Assembly: GCA_018267915.1 (NCBI GenBank)
Contig: JAFDXN010000059.1
Location: 68,655 to 102,618 of the forward strand
From: Bacteroidota bacterium
Lineage (GTDB): Bacteria; Bacteroidota; Bacteroidia; Chitinophagales; Chitinophagaceae
Reading direction: 5' to 3'
Length of the DNA stretch: 33,964 bases
The notes beneath the pieces are model-generated. The model saw nothing but the letters and a program-made list of their open reading frames with translations, was not told the DNA's origin and did no database searches. Below are positions 24,395-32,216 of the stretch, one piece after another; within the stretch, counting starts at the first letter, position 1; every line of letters starts with the position of its first letter. A program made the translations under genes and the position numbers.

Positions 24395-25798
24395 CTACAC
24401 CTGCTCCTGCTTCGGAGTAACCGTAGGTATCTGTTTTACCTGCTTGATCTTGCCCCAGCCACCCAATACATTTCTCAGGTTGTGGTAACCCTGCCTTTTC
24501 AGTAGCGATGCAGCTATCACCGAGCGGTAGCCGCCTGCGCAATGGACGTAGAGGTTATTGTCGCTGTCTATCATCGCCACGTTCAGCGGGTCCATCAGTG
24601 TGTCGAGTGGGGCGTTTACCGCACTCTTCACATGCCCTGCTTCAAACTCGCTTGGCTTGCGCACATCCACCACTTCCAGTTTGTTATCGTGCGGCATATC
24701 CATGGCAAGTTCATCGGCTTCTATGTCTATGATCAGGTCCATTTTCTCGCCTGCATTCTTCCAGGCTTCAAATCCGCCATCCAGGTAGCCATGCACATTA
24801 TCTATGCCCACACGAGCCAGCCTTATCAGGCTTTCTTTTTCTTTCCCTGCTTCCGTCACCAGTATTAATGGCTGGCTGAAAGGCAGTAAGCTTCCTGCCC
24901 ACTCCGCAAAGCGCCCTTCAAGCCCTATGCTGATCGAATCAGGCACAAAACCCTCTGTGAACACCGTCGCGGGTCGTGTATCCAGCGGCCATGCGCCATT
25001 CTTCACCTGCTCTTTAAATTCAGCTATTGAGAGCGGCTTCAGGCCACGTTCCATCACCTCGTCCAGTCCTTCGTATCCCTCCTTGTTGATCTTGGCATTC
25101 AGCGGGAAGTGTGCCGGTGGTTTCGATAGACCTTCTGTCACAGTTTTTACAAATTCTTCCTTGCTCATGTCCTGCAGTGCATAATTGCTTTGCTTTTGCG
25201 TACCGATGGTGCTGAACGTTTCGGGTCCTAATGCTTTGCCACAAGATGACCCCGGACCGTGCGCAGGGTAAACAATGATATCATCGTTCAGTGGTTTTAT
25301 CTTGTTGTTCAGGCTGTCATACATCATGCCTGCCAGTTCTTCTTTGCTCATGTTGCCGCTAAACAGGTCGGGTCTGCCCACATCACCTACGAATAGCGTA
25401 TCGCCCGTGAATATGCAGTAAGGCTTTCCGCTCTCGTCGTTTAACAGGTAACAGCTGCTCTCCAGCGTATGCCCCGGTGTATGCAGCACCTTCAGCTTCA
25501 GTTTGCCGATTGAGAATTCCTCGCCGTCCTTCGCCATATGTATCGGGAAACCCGCATTCGTCTGCGGACCATATACTATCGGCGCGCCCGTCTTCTTAGC
25601 CAGTTCCAGGTGGCCGCTTACAAAGTCGGCATGGAAGTGCGTCTCGAAGATGTATTTAATGGTCACACCTTTTTCTTTCGCCATATTGATATAAGTATCC
25701 ACATCGCGCAGTGGGTCCACCACGGCCGCTTCACCTTCACTGGCGATAAAATAAGCCGCCTCGCTCAGGCAACCCGTATATAATTGTTCTACTTGCAT
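24395..25798 (-). CDS. CstB-like persulfide dioxygenase with two rhodanese domains
   Basis: A 467-aa cytoplasmic protein with three modules. Residues 1-240 are a metallo-beta-lactamase fold of the ETHE1/persulfide dioxygenase type: THFHADFVSGH (His54, His56, Asp58, His63), His110 in HTPGH, Asp133 in FTGDTLF and His180 in PAHG, followed by Cys186 in GSSCGK. Residues about 250-355 are rhodanese-like but lack a catalytic Cys; the loop reads LVTEAGKEKE. Residues about 365-455 are a second rhodanese with Cys420 in HCAGGYRS. This MBL, pseudo-rhodanese, rhodanese order is that of staphylococcal CstB, which oxidises persulfides and makes thiosulfate. No CstR-type repressor or sulfide:quinone reductase is adjacent. 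A perfect -7 box lies 60 nt upstream. Confidence 0.88.
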   Translation of the reverse strand: MQVEQLYTGCLSEAAYFIASEGEAAVVDPLRDVDTYINMAKEKGVTIKYIFETHFHADFVSGHLELAKKTGAPIVYGPQTNAGFPIHMAKDGEEFSIGKLKLKVLHTPGHTLESSCYLLNDESGKPYCIFTGDTLFVGDVGRPDLFSGNMSKEELAGMMYDSLNNKIKPLNDDIIVYPAHGPGSSCGKALGPETFSTIGTQKQSNYALQDMSKEEFVKTVTEGLSKPPAHFPLNAKINKEGYEGLDEVMERGLKPLSIAEFKEQVKNGAWPLDTRPATVFTEGFVPDSISIGLEGRFAEWAGSLLPFSQPLILVTEAGKEKESLIRLARVGIDNVHGYLDGGFEAWKNAGEKMDLIIDIEADELAMDMPHDNKLEVVDVRKPSEFEAGHVKSAVNAPLDTLMDPLNVAMIDSDNNLYVHCAGGYRSVIAASLLKRQGYHNLRNVLGGWGKIKQVKQIPTVTPKQEQV

Positions 25799-25857
25799 GT
25801 CTTATTTGATTGTATTCACATTTCCCACATTGTCGCATTCCCATCACATTGCCCCGG

Positions 25858-25865
25858 CAAAATTA
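25858..25865 (-). promoter_or_regulatory. Putative -7 element of the CstB-like gene
   Basis: The minus strand reads TAATTTTG, an exact match to TAnnTTTG, 60 nt upstream of the ATG at 25798. The box lies in the 79-bp gap after the upstream zinc protease gene, suggesting independent transcription. No -33 TTTG was found. Confidence 0.45.
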
Positions 25866-25877
25866 CGCAATCCCTCT

Positions 25878-26579
25878 TTAATCCCTGTTTCGATTTGTAA
25901 ATATCAATATATAGTAAAGCAATGTAGCTACCGAGCTCACTGCGGCCACCACGTAGGTCCTTGCTGCCCATTTCAGTGCATCTGCAGCCTTATCATGTTC
26001 CTGCCTGTCCGTCAGGTGGGTCGATTCCATCCATTTCAACGCCCTTGCGCTGGCATCATACTCCACCGGTAGTGTGATCAGCGAGAAGATCGTCGAGAAC
26101 GAGAACAGCACAATACCTATCAGCAGCACCAACTGGTTCCCATGGCCGAAGCCCATCACACCCAGACCGGCCAGTATGACCCACTGCGACAGGCTGGTGC
26201 TCACGTTCACTATCGGCACCAGCGCACTGCGCAATCCCAGCAGGCTATAAGCCGTAGCATGTTGCACCGCATGGCCGCACTCGTGCGCCGCCACCGCTGC
26301 CGATGATATGCTGCGCCCTTCATATACTTCCGGGCTCAGGTTTACCGTCTTGTTCGCAGGATTGTAGTGGTCCGTCAGCATGCCGCCCACGCTTACCACC
26401 TGTACATCGTAGATGCCATTCTCATGCAGCATTTTTTCCGCCACTTCCCGGCCACTGAGTCCGGCATCAAGAGGTATTTCCCCATATTCCTTAAATTTCC
26501 TTTTTAATGTACCGCTAACGGCCATACCGACCAGGAAGAGTATTCCCGCCAGCACCCAATAGCCCATATAAGCACCCAT
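25878..26579 (-). CDS. YugP-family neutral zinc metallopeptidase, membrane-bound
   Basis: A membrane protease of about 233 aa. An N-terminal membrane segment (YWVLAGILFLVGMAVSG) is followed by a soluble stretch with GLSGREVAEKMLHENGI and the motif VGGMLTDHYNPANKTVNLSPEVY. The zinc site is AAHECGHAVQH, an HExxH motif with Cys in the third position. Two further hydrophobic segments and a last one near the C-terminus anchor it. Asp/Glu residues in LPVEYDASARAL provide the likely third ligand region. These features match the YugP family, whose substrates are unknown. The start at 26579 (MGAYMGYW) is preferred over 26612, since the extra 11 residues (YYSKAKKTRN) are charged and atypical. The gene lies 79 bp upstream of the CstB-like gene. 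Confidence 0.85.
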   Translation of the reverse strand: MGAYMGYWVLAGILFLVGMAVSGTLKRKFKEYGEIPLDAGLSGREVAEKMLHENGIYDVQVVSVGGMLTDHYNPANKTVNLSPEVYEGRSISSAAVAAHECGHAVQHATAYSLLGLRSALVPIVNVSTSLSQWVILAGLGVMGFGHGNQLVLLIGIVLFSFSTIFSLITLPVEYDASARALKWMESTHLTDRQEHDKAADALKWAARTYVVAAVSSVATLLYYILIFTNRNRD

Positions 26580-26670
26580 ATTTCGTGTCTTTTTTGCTTT
26601 GCTGTAATACAATCAAATTGCCTACCAATACCAAAGAGCAGCCGTTTTGGCAGGCGAACGCCGAATCGCG

Positions 26671-26719
26671 TCATTGCCTGCCCGGTCCGCAGGCGGGCGA
26701 GGTACGAAGCAATCTCACG
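26671..26719. repeat. Interspersed palindromic repeat, copy 1
   Basis: A 49-bp element starts TCATTGCCTGC and ends GAAGCAATCTCACG. It matches 43 of 49 positions with the copy at 31532-31580 in the same orientation. Outer arms (ATTGC, GCAAT) and inner arms (GCCTGC, GCAGGC) make it self-complementary. It lies between the zinc protease gene and the terminator of the TonB receptor gene. Confidence 0.7.
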
Positions 26720-26763
26720 GAACATGATCTTTTCTTGGTGGATAAGCTCGTTTGATAAAAAAA

Positions 26764-26784
26764 GTCCCGCATTACCTGCGGGAC
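26764..26784 (-). terminator. Intrinsic terminator of the TonB-dependent receptor gene
   Basis: A perfect 7-bp GC-rich stem (GTCCCGC, GCGGGAC) has a 7-nt loop. On the minus strand it is followed by a run of seven T, 43 nt after the receptor stop codon. Confidence 0.88.
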
Positions 26785-26791
26785 ACCAAAT

Positions 26792-26823
26792 TCTATCTAC
26801 TAATTACTCACTACTCTCTACTA
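26792..26823. repeat. Low-complexity TACT/ACTA tract
   Basis: A pyrimidine-rich degenerate tract of CTA/ACT units (such as CTACTAATTACTCACTACTC) lies between the receptor stop and its terminator. A similar tract occurs at 33579-33606. No function is known. Confidence 0.45.
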
Positions 26824-26826
26824 AAA

Positions 26827-29043
26827 TCACCATTTCACCGTCAGCCCCGCCAGCCAGTTAAAGCCCGCCTGCGGATAGTAATAGTTCACCATCGTTCTGT
26901 CCGCACCCACTATATAGCTATAGGTATAGCCATTGCTCTCGTACAGGTGGTTGAAGATATTGTTCAGCATCACGCTCAGTCCCAGTTCCCGGAAGGGTTT
27001 TACATGCACCGTATAGCGCAGCAGCACGTTGCATACCCCATAGGGTTTTATGGTCGCTGCCTCATTATTGGTATTATCCAGGTATTGCTTGCTCACGTAT
27101 TTGCCTAGTATGCTCAGTTCCAGCGCCGGCTGGTGCGGCATATTGCGGAAGGGGATGAAGGTGATGCCACCACCCGCTACAACGGCCGGCGAGAAAGCGA
27201 TATTCGTACTACTGTGCTGTATGGTGTCCTGTCCTACATAGTTATAAGCAGTGTCATAGGCATCCACATACTCGTTCGAATTCATGATCCTGTTCTGCGA
27301 CAGCGTAACATTGCAGTTAATGTTCAGCCACTCATTGGGCCTCACCGCCGCCTGTACTTCTATACCGGCACGGTAGCTTTTGGGCACATTGGTACGGGTA
27401 TAAGCACCCACATCATTTATCTGTCCTGTCAGCACCAGTTGGTCGCGGTAGTACATATAATAAAGGTTCAGTCCGGCGTTCCATATAGGTGCATTTATTT
27501 CGTATCCTGCTTCGCCGTCATATAATGTCTCAAACTTAGGCAGGCTGCTAAGGCTTGTCTCAAAATCATCATGGTTCGGTTCGTGATGTCCCATTGCTGC
27601 CGACAGGTAAAGTCGTTGTTTACTTTCGCTGTTTCTCACCAGATACGAAATACCCGCCTTGGGATTAAAAAACGCATACGACTCATGCGGGTGTAGCGTC
27701 GGATTATTTCGAAAGCCATTTATCTCATAGTCCACTCCGCGGTACTGCCCGTCCAGGTACAGCACAAACTTATTCCCTAGCTGCTGTTGCCATTTCAAGT
27801 ACACGTTTACATCGTTCTTATTGGCATCGTGCGTGTACCATTTATAGTCATCAGGCACCCCGCCATTCTGTGCCCACAGTATATAGCCATAGTTTTGCCC
27901 GTAATATTGGCTCCATCCGCCACCCAGTGTCAACTGTGTTTTGCCGCGCTCATACATCAGGTAGCCCACGCCGCCGTAGTAGTAGTTATCCAGCCACAAT
28001 TGACGAATGATATCCGTGGTCCCTATAGTATCATTGCTCGGCGTCACCACGTCAGGCAATCCGTAGTCAGCATAGTTCGCGCCCTGCTTATATTCCTCAT
28101 AGTAACCCCTCCCACGGGTCAGGAACAAGCCCACATGCCCGCTCAGGTACTTTGTCCATTGGTGGTCGGCAAATAGCTGGTAGTAATCCTGCTGGTAATT
28201 ATCGGTCTGGTTCTTATAATAGCTGCCGTCCGGCCTTTGCCCCAATTCGTTATAGGTCATGTGCACAGCCAGCGAGTCCTGCGGCACACCATTCCAGGCC
28301 TGTCCCGTCTTTTCTTTGCCCGTCAGCACCATAAAGTGAAAAGACGTTTTTTCACTCGCCTTCCATCCTGCCGTAAACTGTAAAGATTTCAAATCCGACG
28401 CCGAGCGCTCAATGTACCCATCCGAGCTGATCTTCGACAGCCGCACATCGAACTGCCAGCCACCCGCCAGCATGCCCGTGCCCGCATGCACCGTATATTT
28501 TTGGGTGTTAAAGGAGCCCGCGCTGAAGCTGCCCTCGGCTCCTGCCGTCAGCATCTGCCCCAGGTTGCTGATGCTCATCGTAGCGCCAAAGGCTCCGGGT
28601 CCGTTGGTTGAGGTGCCAACACCACGTTGCAGCTGTATCGAGCTGGTCGACGATGCCAGGTCCGGCAGGTCAACAAAAAAGGTCCCTTGCGATTCGGCAT
28701 CGTTCACCGGCACACCATTCAGGGTCACATTGATGCGCGTGTTATCCGTTCCCCGTATCCGCAGGCCCGTGTAGCCCACACCTGCCCCGGCGTCCGATGT
28801 GGTCACTGCCGATGGCGTGTATTGCAGCAGCATCGGCAGGTCCTGTCCCAGGTTCTGCTTTTGCAATTCCCCACCGCTGATGTCTGTTTTGGCGAAGGGC
28901 GCATTGGATCCCGCCCTCACTGCCCGCACCTCCACGGCAGACATCGCCTGCTCAGGTTTTTTTTTTAGGCTGTCAGGCGCTTGTGCCTGCACACCGTTGG
29001 CAGCCGCTGCTGCTCCGAAAAGAAAAAAGTAAAATTTCCGCAT
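26827..29043 (-). CDS. TonB-dependent outer-membrane receptor, probably for thiamine
   Basis: A 738-aa outer-membrane barrel with an N-terminal plug. A signal peptide covers residues 1-20 (ending VQA). The plug spans about 35-150 and includes LRIRGTDNTRINVTLNGVPVND and SIQLQRGVGTSTNGPGAFG, both typical of TonB-dependent receptors. The rest is barrel, ending in an aromatic residue (LTVKW). It has no N-terminal carboxypeptidase-regulatory-like domain and is not paired with a SusD homolog, so it is not a glycan SusC. A TPP riboswitch in its leader points to thiamine or a thiamine precursor as substrate; TPP-controlled TonB receptors are known in Bacteroidota. The transcript is a single gene with promoter, riboswitch and terminator all visible. 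No inner-membrane thiamine transporter is adjacent. Confidence 0.92.
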   Translation of the reverse strand: MRKFYFFLFGAAAAANGVQAQAPDSLKKKPEQAMSAVEVRAVRAGSNAPFAKTDISGGELQKQNLGQDLPMLLQYTPSAVTTSDAGAGVGYTGLRIRGTDNTRINVTLNGVPVNDAESQGTFFVDLPDLASSTSSIQLQRGVGTSTNGPGAFGATMSISNLGQMLTAGAEGSFSAGSFNTQKYTVHAGTGMLAGGWQFDVRLSKISSDGYIERSASDLKSLQFTAGWKASEKTSFHFMVLTGKEKTGQAWNGVPQDSLAVHMTYNELGQRPDGSYYKNQTDNYQQDYYQLFADHQWTKYLSGHVGLFLTRGRGYYEEYKQGANYADYGLPDVVTPSNDTIGTTDIIRQLWLDNYYYGGVGYLMYERGKTQLTLGGGWSQYYGQNYGYILWAQNGGVPDDYKWYTHDANKNDVNVYLKWQQQLGNKFVLYLDGQYRGVDYEINGFRNNPTLHPHESYAFFNPKAGISYLVRNSESKQRLYLSAAMGHHEPNHDDFETSLSSLPKFETLYDGEAGYEINAPIWNAGLNLYYMYYRDQLVLTGQINDVGAYTRTNVPKSYRAGIEVQAAVRPNEWLNINCNVTLSQNRIMNSNEYVDAYDTAYNYVGQDTIQHSSTNIAFSPAVVAGGGITFIPFRNMPHQPALELSILGKYVSKQYLDNTNNEAATIKPYGVCNVLLRYTVHVKPFRELGLSVMLNNIFNHLYESNGYTYSYIVGADRTMVNYYYPQAGFNWLAGLTVKW

Positions 29044-29154
29044 GGTAGCTTTTTTGCAGCCATCCCGGATCCCTAAATTTCTGTTGAAAAAACCGCTTCG
29101 ATTATCGTCTCAGTCTGCCGCTTTTGGCTTTTTAATTTTGACTTTTGACTTATT

Positions 29155-29234
29155 CAGCCTCCCTAACCGGCATTACCCGGTCCAGGTTCAGCGGGTATAA
29201 TCTCAGCCCTTACAGGCACCCCGGATAACCTTTT
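29155..29234 (-). ncRNA. TPP (thiamine pyrophosphate) riboswitch
   Basis: Read on the minus strand the leader contains the conserved TPP-aptamer elements in order and spacing: GGGGTGCC, then GGGCTGAGATTATACCC, then GAACCTGGACCGGGTAATGCC and a closing TTAGGGAGG. The pyrimidine-sensing CTGAGAT (complement of 29200-29206) and the diphosphate-side ACCTG...GGGTAATGCC are intact. About 110 nt separate the aptamer from the receptor ATG. No clear intrinsic terminator was seen there, so control may act on translation initiation. TPP binding normally represses expression. Confidence 0.95.
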
Positions 29235-29249
29235 ATCAGATTATTGACG

Positions 29250-29257
29250 CAAACTTA
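29250..29257 (-). promoter_or_regulatory. -7 promoter element of the riboswitch-controlled transcript
   Basis: The minus strand reads TAAGTTTG, an exact TAnnTTTG match, placing the transcript start about 10 nt upstream of the TPP aptamer. No TTTG lies at the canonical -33 distance. Confidence 0.55.
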
Positions 29258-29305
29258 AGATAAACTATCAGCAGAATCTATTAAAAACAAAAAAAAGCCT
29301 AACAT

Positions 29306-29338
29306 TTTGTTATTCCGATTTATTTTTTCGTTAATTTG
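29306..29338 (+). promoter_or_regulatory. Putative promoter of the Omp28-like T9SS cargo gene
   Basis: TTTG at 29306-29309 and TTAATTTG at 29331-29338 (one base off TAnnTTTG) are separated by 21 nt, close to the Bacteroidota -33/-7 arrangement. The ATG follows 38 nt after the -7 box, in a very AT-rich leader. Confidence 0.45.
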
Positions 29339-29376
29339 GTACTTCTTATTTCTAAAAATTAAAATAATATACCAAA

Positions 29377-31290
29377 ATGAAAAAGACTTTACTCACATGT
29401 GGTGCGTTGCTGCTCATGGGTTGGGGGGCTAATGCGCAGTTGAGCCCGGTGGATTTTAACGCCGCGGGCTTACCCGCAGGCTGGTCTACGATCAATGTTG
29501 ACGGACAGACAATTTCACCAAATCTCAATGCTTCGATCGTAAGTGGTCTTGCATCGGCAGGTTGGATGAAGTGGCCGGTATCAGCTACAGACTCATGTAT
29601 GCTCACTACCTCTTATTTTAACCCTGCTGGCAAGGCCGATCGTTGGCTCGTATCTTCGCAGTTTATGGTTACAAGCCCCAACACTGTATTGAAATGGGAC
29701 GACTACTGCCCTGATGCCACTTATACCGACTCTGTGGAAGTATGGGTATCACCTACCGGTGGTAATACTGTCGCCGACTTTACAACGAAGCTCTATGCTG
29801 CCAAAGCAGGTACAGAGGGCTTCACAACAAGGGGTCTCAACCTCGGCGCTTACAACGGCCAGAACATCCGCATCGCATTCCGCGACAACTCAACCGATGA
29901 GTATGTGCTGATGGTAGATAACGTAAGCACTACAATACCGGCCAACGCCACTGATGGTAAAAATAATAGCGTTAGCGTTAAAACAATCCAATTAACTACC
30001 GGCAGCACTAACGTCGTGTTCAACGTTACTAACACCGGCGCTCAGAACATTACTTCACTTAAGGCGCAGTATGTTGTTGACGCTGCTGCTCCTGTTTCGT
30101 ACACGTTCCCGAGCCTCAACATCACTCCTTTTGGCTCGCAAACACTGCAGTTCCCAACGCCTATTACAGGCTTGAGCGCAGGCAGCCACACAGTTACCGT
30201 TACACTGCTGCAGGAAAATGGCAATAACGATCCTACAGCAGCTGATAACGTAAAATCGCGCAACTTCGCAGTGGTTGATCCTGCTACAAGTGTTAACCGT
30301 AATGGCCTGATCGAAGAATTCTCTTCTTCTACATGCTCTCCTTGTGCAGCCTTCAATGGTACATTCGATCCGATCTCTGAGAACGGAACTAACCTGCCTA
30401 ACAATGGTACTTCCCGTTACAATCTGGTTCGTTACCAGATGAATTGGCCTAGCCCGGGTACCGACTATAGCTACAACAACGAAGGTCTTGCTCGTCGTAC
30501 ATACTATGATTGTAATTCTATACCTGAACATTGGGTGAACGGTGCGGTAAGCGGCACTGCAGCAGCAAGCATGCAGTCTGATATCGATGGTTCTAAGACA
30601 GATCCTGCTTTCATGACCATCTCTGGCACATTCCAGCTCCAGGGCGGCCAGCTTAAGTGTACTGCGACCTGCACACCTAAATTCACCATCACAGGTGCAG
30701 ATATGTCAGTTCACATGGCTGTTTGCGAAAGGCATTATGTAAATAATGGTCCTTCTTCTACAGTTGGCCAGACACAATACTACCACGTTATGCGCACAAT
30801 GAATAACAGTGGTAACGGTGCTGCCGTAACCAGTTGGACTGCTAATACGCCTCAGAATTTCAGTTTCAACCAGGCTTACACCAATGGCAGTCCCGCACAA
30901 GGCAACCACAATTTCTGGACTGACGCGCACAACAGTGATCTCGTTGTTTTCGTTCAGGACAATACAGACCAGAGCATCCTGCAATCGATATCAATACCGG
31001 TTCAGTGGGCTACCGGTGTAAAAGAGCTGAACGGCGTTAGCGACATGGCTATCTTCCCGAACCCAGCCACATCTCAGGCTACACTGGGCTTCAACACTAC
31101 CGAAGCTGCTAACATCAGCATCAGCATGGTGGACGCCATCGGCCGCACAGTATATACTTACAGCCAGCGTTTTGAAGCAGGTTCTCAACGCATTGTGATA
31201 CCAACAGGTAACCTTGCAGCAGGTATCTACAACGTAAGGGTACAAACAGAGAACGGCGTTGCAACTACCCGCCTCACTGTTGCTAAATAA
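29377..31290 (+). CDS. Secreted Omp28-like protein with adhesin-type jelly roll and T9SS sorting domain
   Basis: A 637-aa exported protein. The signal peptide is residues 1-20 (ending GANA). Residues about 25-190 match the cleaved-adhesin/choice-of-anchor J type domain (LPAGWSTINVDG, DRWLVSSQFMV, NIRIAFRDNSTDEYVLMVDNV). A CARDB-like beta domain spans about 195-300. Residues about 308-540 resemble Omp28-related proteins, a thioredoxin-like region beginning GLIEEFSSSTCSPC with a CxxC pair at Cys320/Cys323. The C-terminus is a T9SS type A domain (IFPNPATSQATLGF, then LAAGIYNVRV). The upstream AT-rich leader, strong terminator and regular codon choice suggest high expression. It could be a surface adhesin or a disulfide-active protein; the CxxC makes redox activity testable. 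Confidence 0.88.
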   Translation: MKKTLLTCGALLLMGWGANAQLSPVDFNAAGLPAGWSTINVDGQTISPNLNASIVSGLASAGWMKWPVSATDSCMLTTSYFNPAGKADRWLVSSQFMVTSPNTVLKWDDYCPDATYTDSVEVWVSPTGGNTVADFTTKLYAAKAGTEGFTTRGLNLGAYNGQNIRIAFRDNSTDEYVLMVDNVSTTIPANATDGKNNSVSVKTIQLTTGSTNVVFNVTNTGAQNITSLKAQYVVDAAAPVSYTFPSLNITPFGSQTLQFPTPITGLSAGSHTVTVTLLQENGNNDPTAADNVKSRNFAVVDPATSVNRNGLIEEFSSSTCSPCAAFNGTFDPISENGTNLPNNGTSRYNLVRYQMNWPSPGTDYSYNNEGLARRTYYDCNSIPEHWVNGAVSGTAAASMQSDIDGSKTDPAFMTISGTFQLQGGQLKCTATCTPKFTITGADMSVHMAVCERHYVNNGPSSTVGQTQYYHVMRTMNNSGNGAAVTSWTANTPQNFSFNQAYTNGSPAQGNHNFWTDAHNSDLVVFVQDNTDQSILQSISIPVQWATGVKELNGVSDMAIFPNPATSQATLGFNTTEAANISISMVDAIGRTVYTYSQRFEAGSQRIVIPTGNLAAGIYNVRVQTENGVATTRLTVAK

Positions 31291-31311
31291 TTAATGCCTC
31301 ATACTTCACAC

Positions 31312-31337
31312 ATAGAGGGGCTCTCCAGCCCCTCTAT
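31312..31337 (+). terminator. Intrinsic terminator of the Omp28-like gene
   Basis: A perfect 11-bp stem (ATAGAGGGGCT, AGCCCCTCTAT) has a 4-nt loop and is followed directly by a T7 run. It begins 21 nt after the stop codon. Confidence 0.93.
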
Positions 31338-31684
31338 TTTTTTGCCCGAAAGCTCCCGCAAAAAAGTCCCCTCTTTGGTTAGCATTAGGTGCGGGTGGAA
31401 AGAGGGGTGGATCGCTCAAATAGATGCGATTCCAATAAAAAAGAGCGAGACCCCGCGCAGGGAAAAGCTGCCCAGGTTGTCATAGAGAGCCGTGTCGAGC
31501 TATGACATATCCGTAGGATCCGCCACTCGCTTCATTGCCTGCTCGTTTCGCAGGTGGGCGAGATAGGAAGCAATCTCACGTAACTCAGAATATCCGCAAT
31601 CTGCGCAGCCAACCGCAGCGATTTTCAGTTATCTTTAATACGGCATACTTCTTGTTACAATAAGATTATTATTGATCCCTTTCA
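31338..31684. other. Intergenic region rich in palindromes
   Basis: No gene is supported. A long-loop inverted repeat, CCCCTCTTT (31368-31376) with AAAGAGGGG (31399-31407), comes first. An 8-bp pair TGTCATAG/CTATGACA (31478-31485 and 31500-31507) follows, and then copy 2 of the 49-bp interspersed repeat. TATCTTTA at 31630-31637 is one base off a -7 box and lies 48 nt before the next ATG. The 63-aa ORF beginning at 31294 runs through the terminator and is not real. Confidence 0.5.
31532..31580. repeat. Interspersed palindromic repeat, copy 2
   Basis: A 49-bp element begins TCATTGCCTGC and ends GAAGCAATCTCACG, with six differences from the copy at 26671-26719. The differences fall in the middle and in the right part, while the ends are conserved. 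That is typical of a mobilised or selected palindrome rather than chance. Confidence 0.7.
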
Positions 31685-32212
31685 ATGCTATGCAGATCCT
31701 TTATCATACTGGCCAGCGCGGCTATAGGCTTATTCCTGTTTTGCCTTGCCTGCAAAAAGATGGCAACAGGTGAACAGTGTCCTATAACATATGAATGTAT
31801 AGATCCCGGTCTGCACCCTTACTTTTTAGGATATACGAGAATGGAAGCAAGCAGTGTTTATTGCAGGAAATATGCGAAGAGTACAAACTTTACTATGCTA
31901 CTGAGCGCGGCATATTTTGCGGCCGATTCACAATTTCAATATCCCGATGTTCTGTTTAATTATTATCTGGACCCAGGCTTCGATTATGAATTTATTATTG
32001 CCACGACAGATACCTATAGGATATTCGATATTGTCGTAGGAGATACTTCCCGGACGATAACAGGTTCCTGCAGTGGCATGGGCAAGAGTAATTATGTGTG
32101 CTTGAATAATCTTGATTCTATTTATGTTACCCGGAATGGCGCCGTCGACACCCCGGTCCACTTTTGGGCATATGAACCGGGCAACGGGTATTTAATCGAG
32201 CTAAAAAAATAG
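31685..32212 (+). CDS. Predicted cysteine-rich lipoprotein, paralog A
   Basis: A 175-aa protein of unrecognised family. The N-terminal hydrophobic stretch ends in FCLAC with Cys23 as the probable lipidated residue, then KK. The mature part has four notable cysteines: CPITYEC near the start and C-x9-C (CSGMGKSNYVC) near the end, suggesting two disulfides. It is clearly related to the protein at 32933: both share a C-x-DP segment, GY, a KY-K, F-T-x-LLS-x-A, DTYRI, the C-x9-C pair and VTRNG. The next gene starts 4 nt after its stop, so this is the first gene of a three-gene operon. Confidence 0.75.
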   Translation: MLCRSFIILASAAIGLFLFCLACKKMATGEQCPITYECIDPGLHPYFLGYTRMEASSVYCRKYAKSTNFTMLLSAAYFAADSQFQYPDVLFNYYLDPGFDYEFIIATTDTYRIFDIVVGDTSRTITGSCSGMGKSNYVCLNNLDSIYVTRNGAVDTPVHFWAYEPGNGYLIELKK

Positions 32213-32216
32213 AATT

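Noticed and set aside
31294..31485. A 63-aa plus-strand ORF after the Omp28-like gene
   Set aside because: It spans the intrinsic terminator and the palindromes; the reading frame is incidental.
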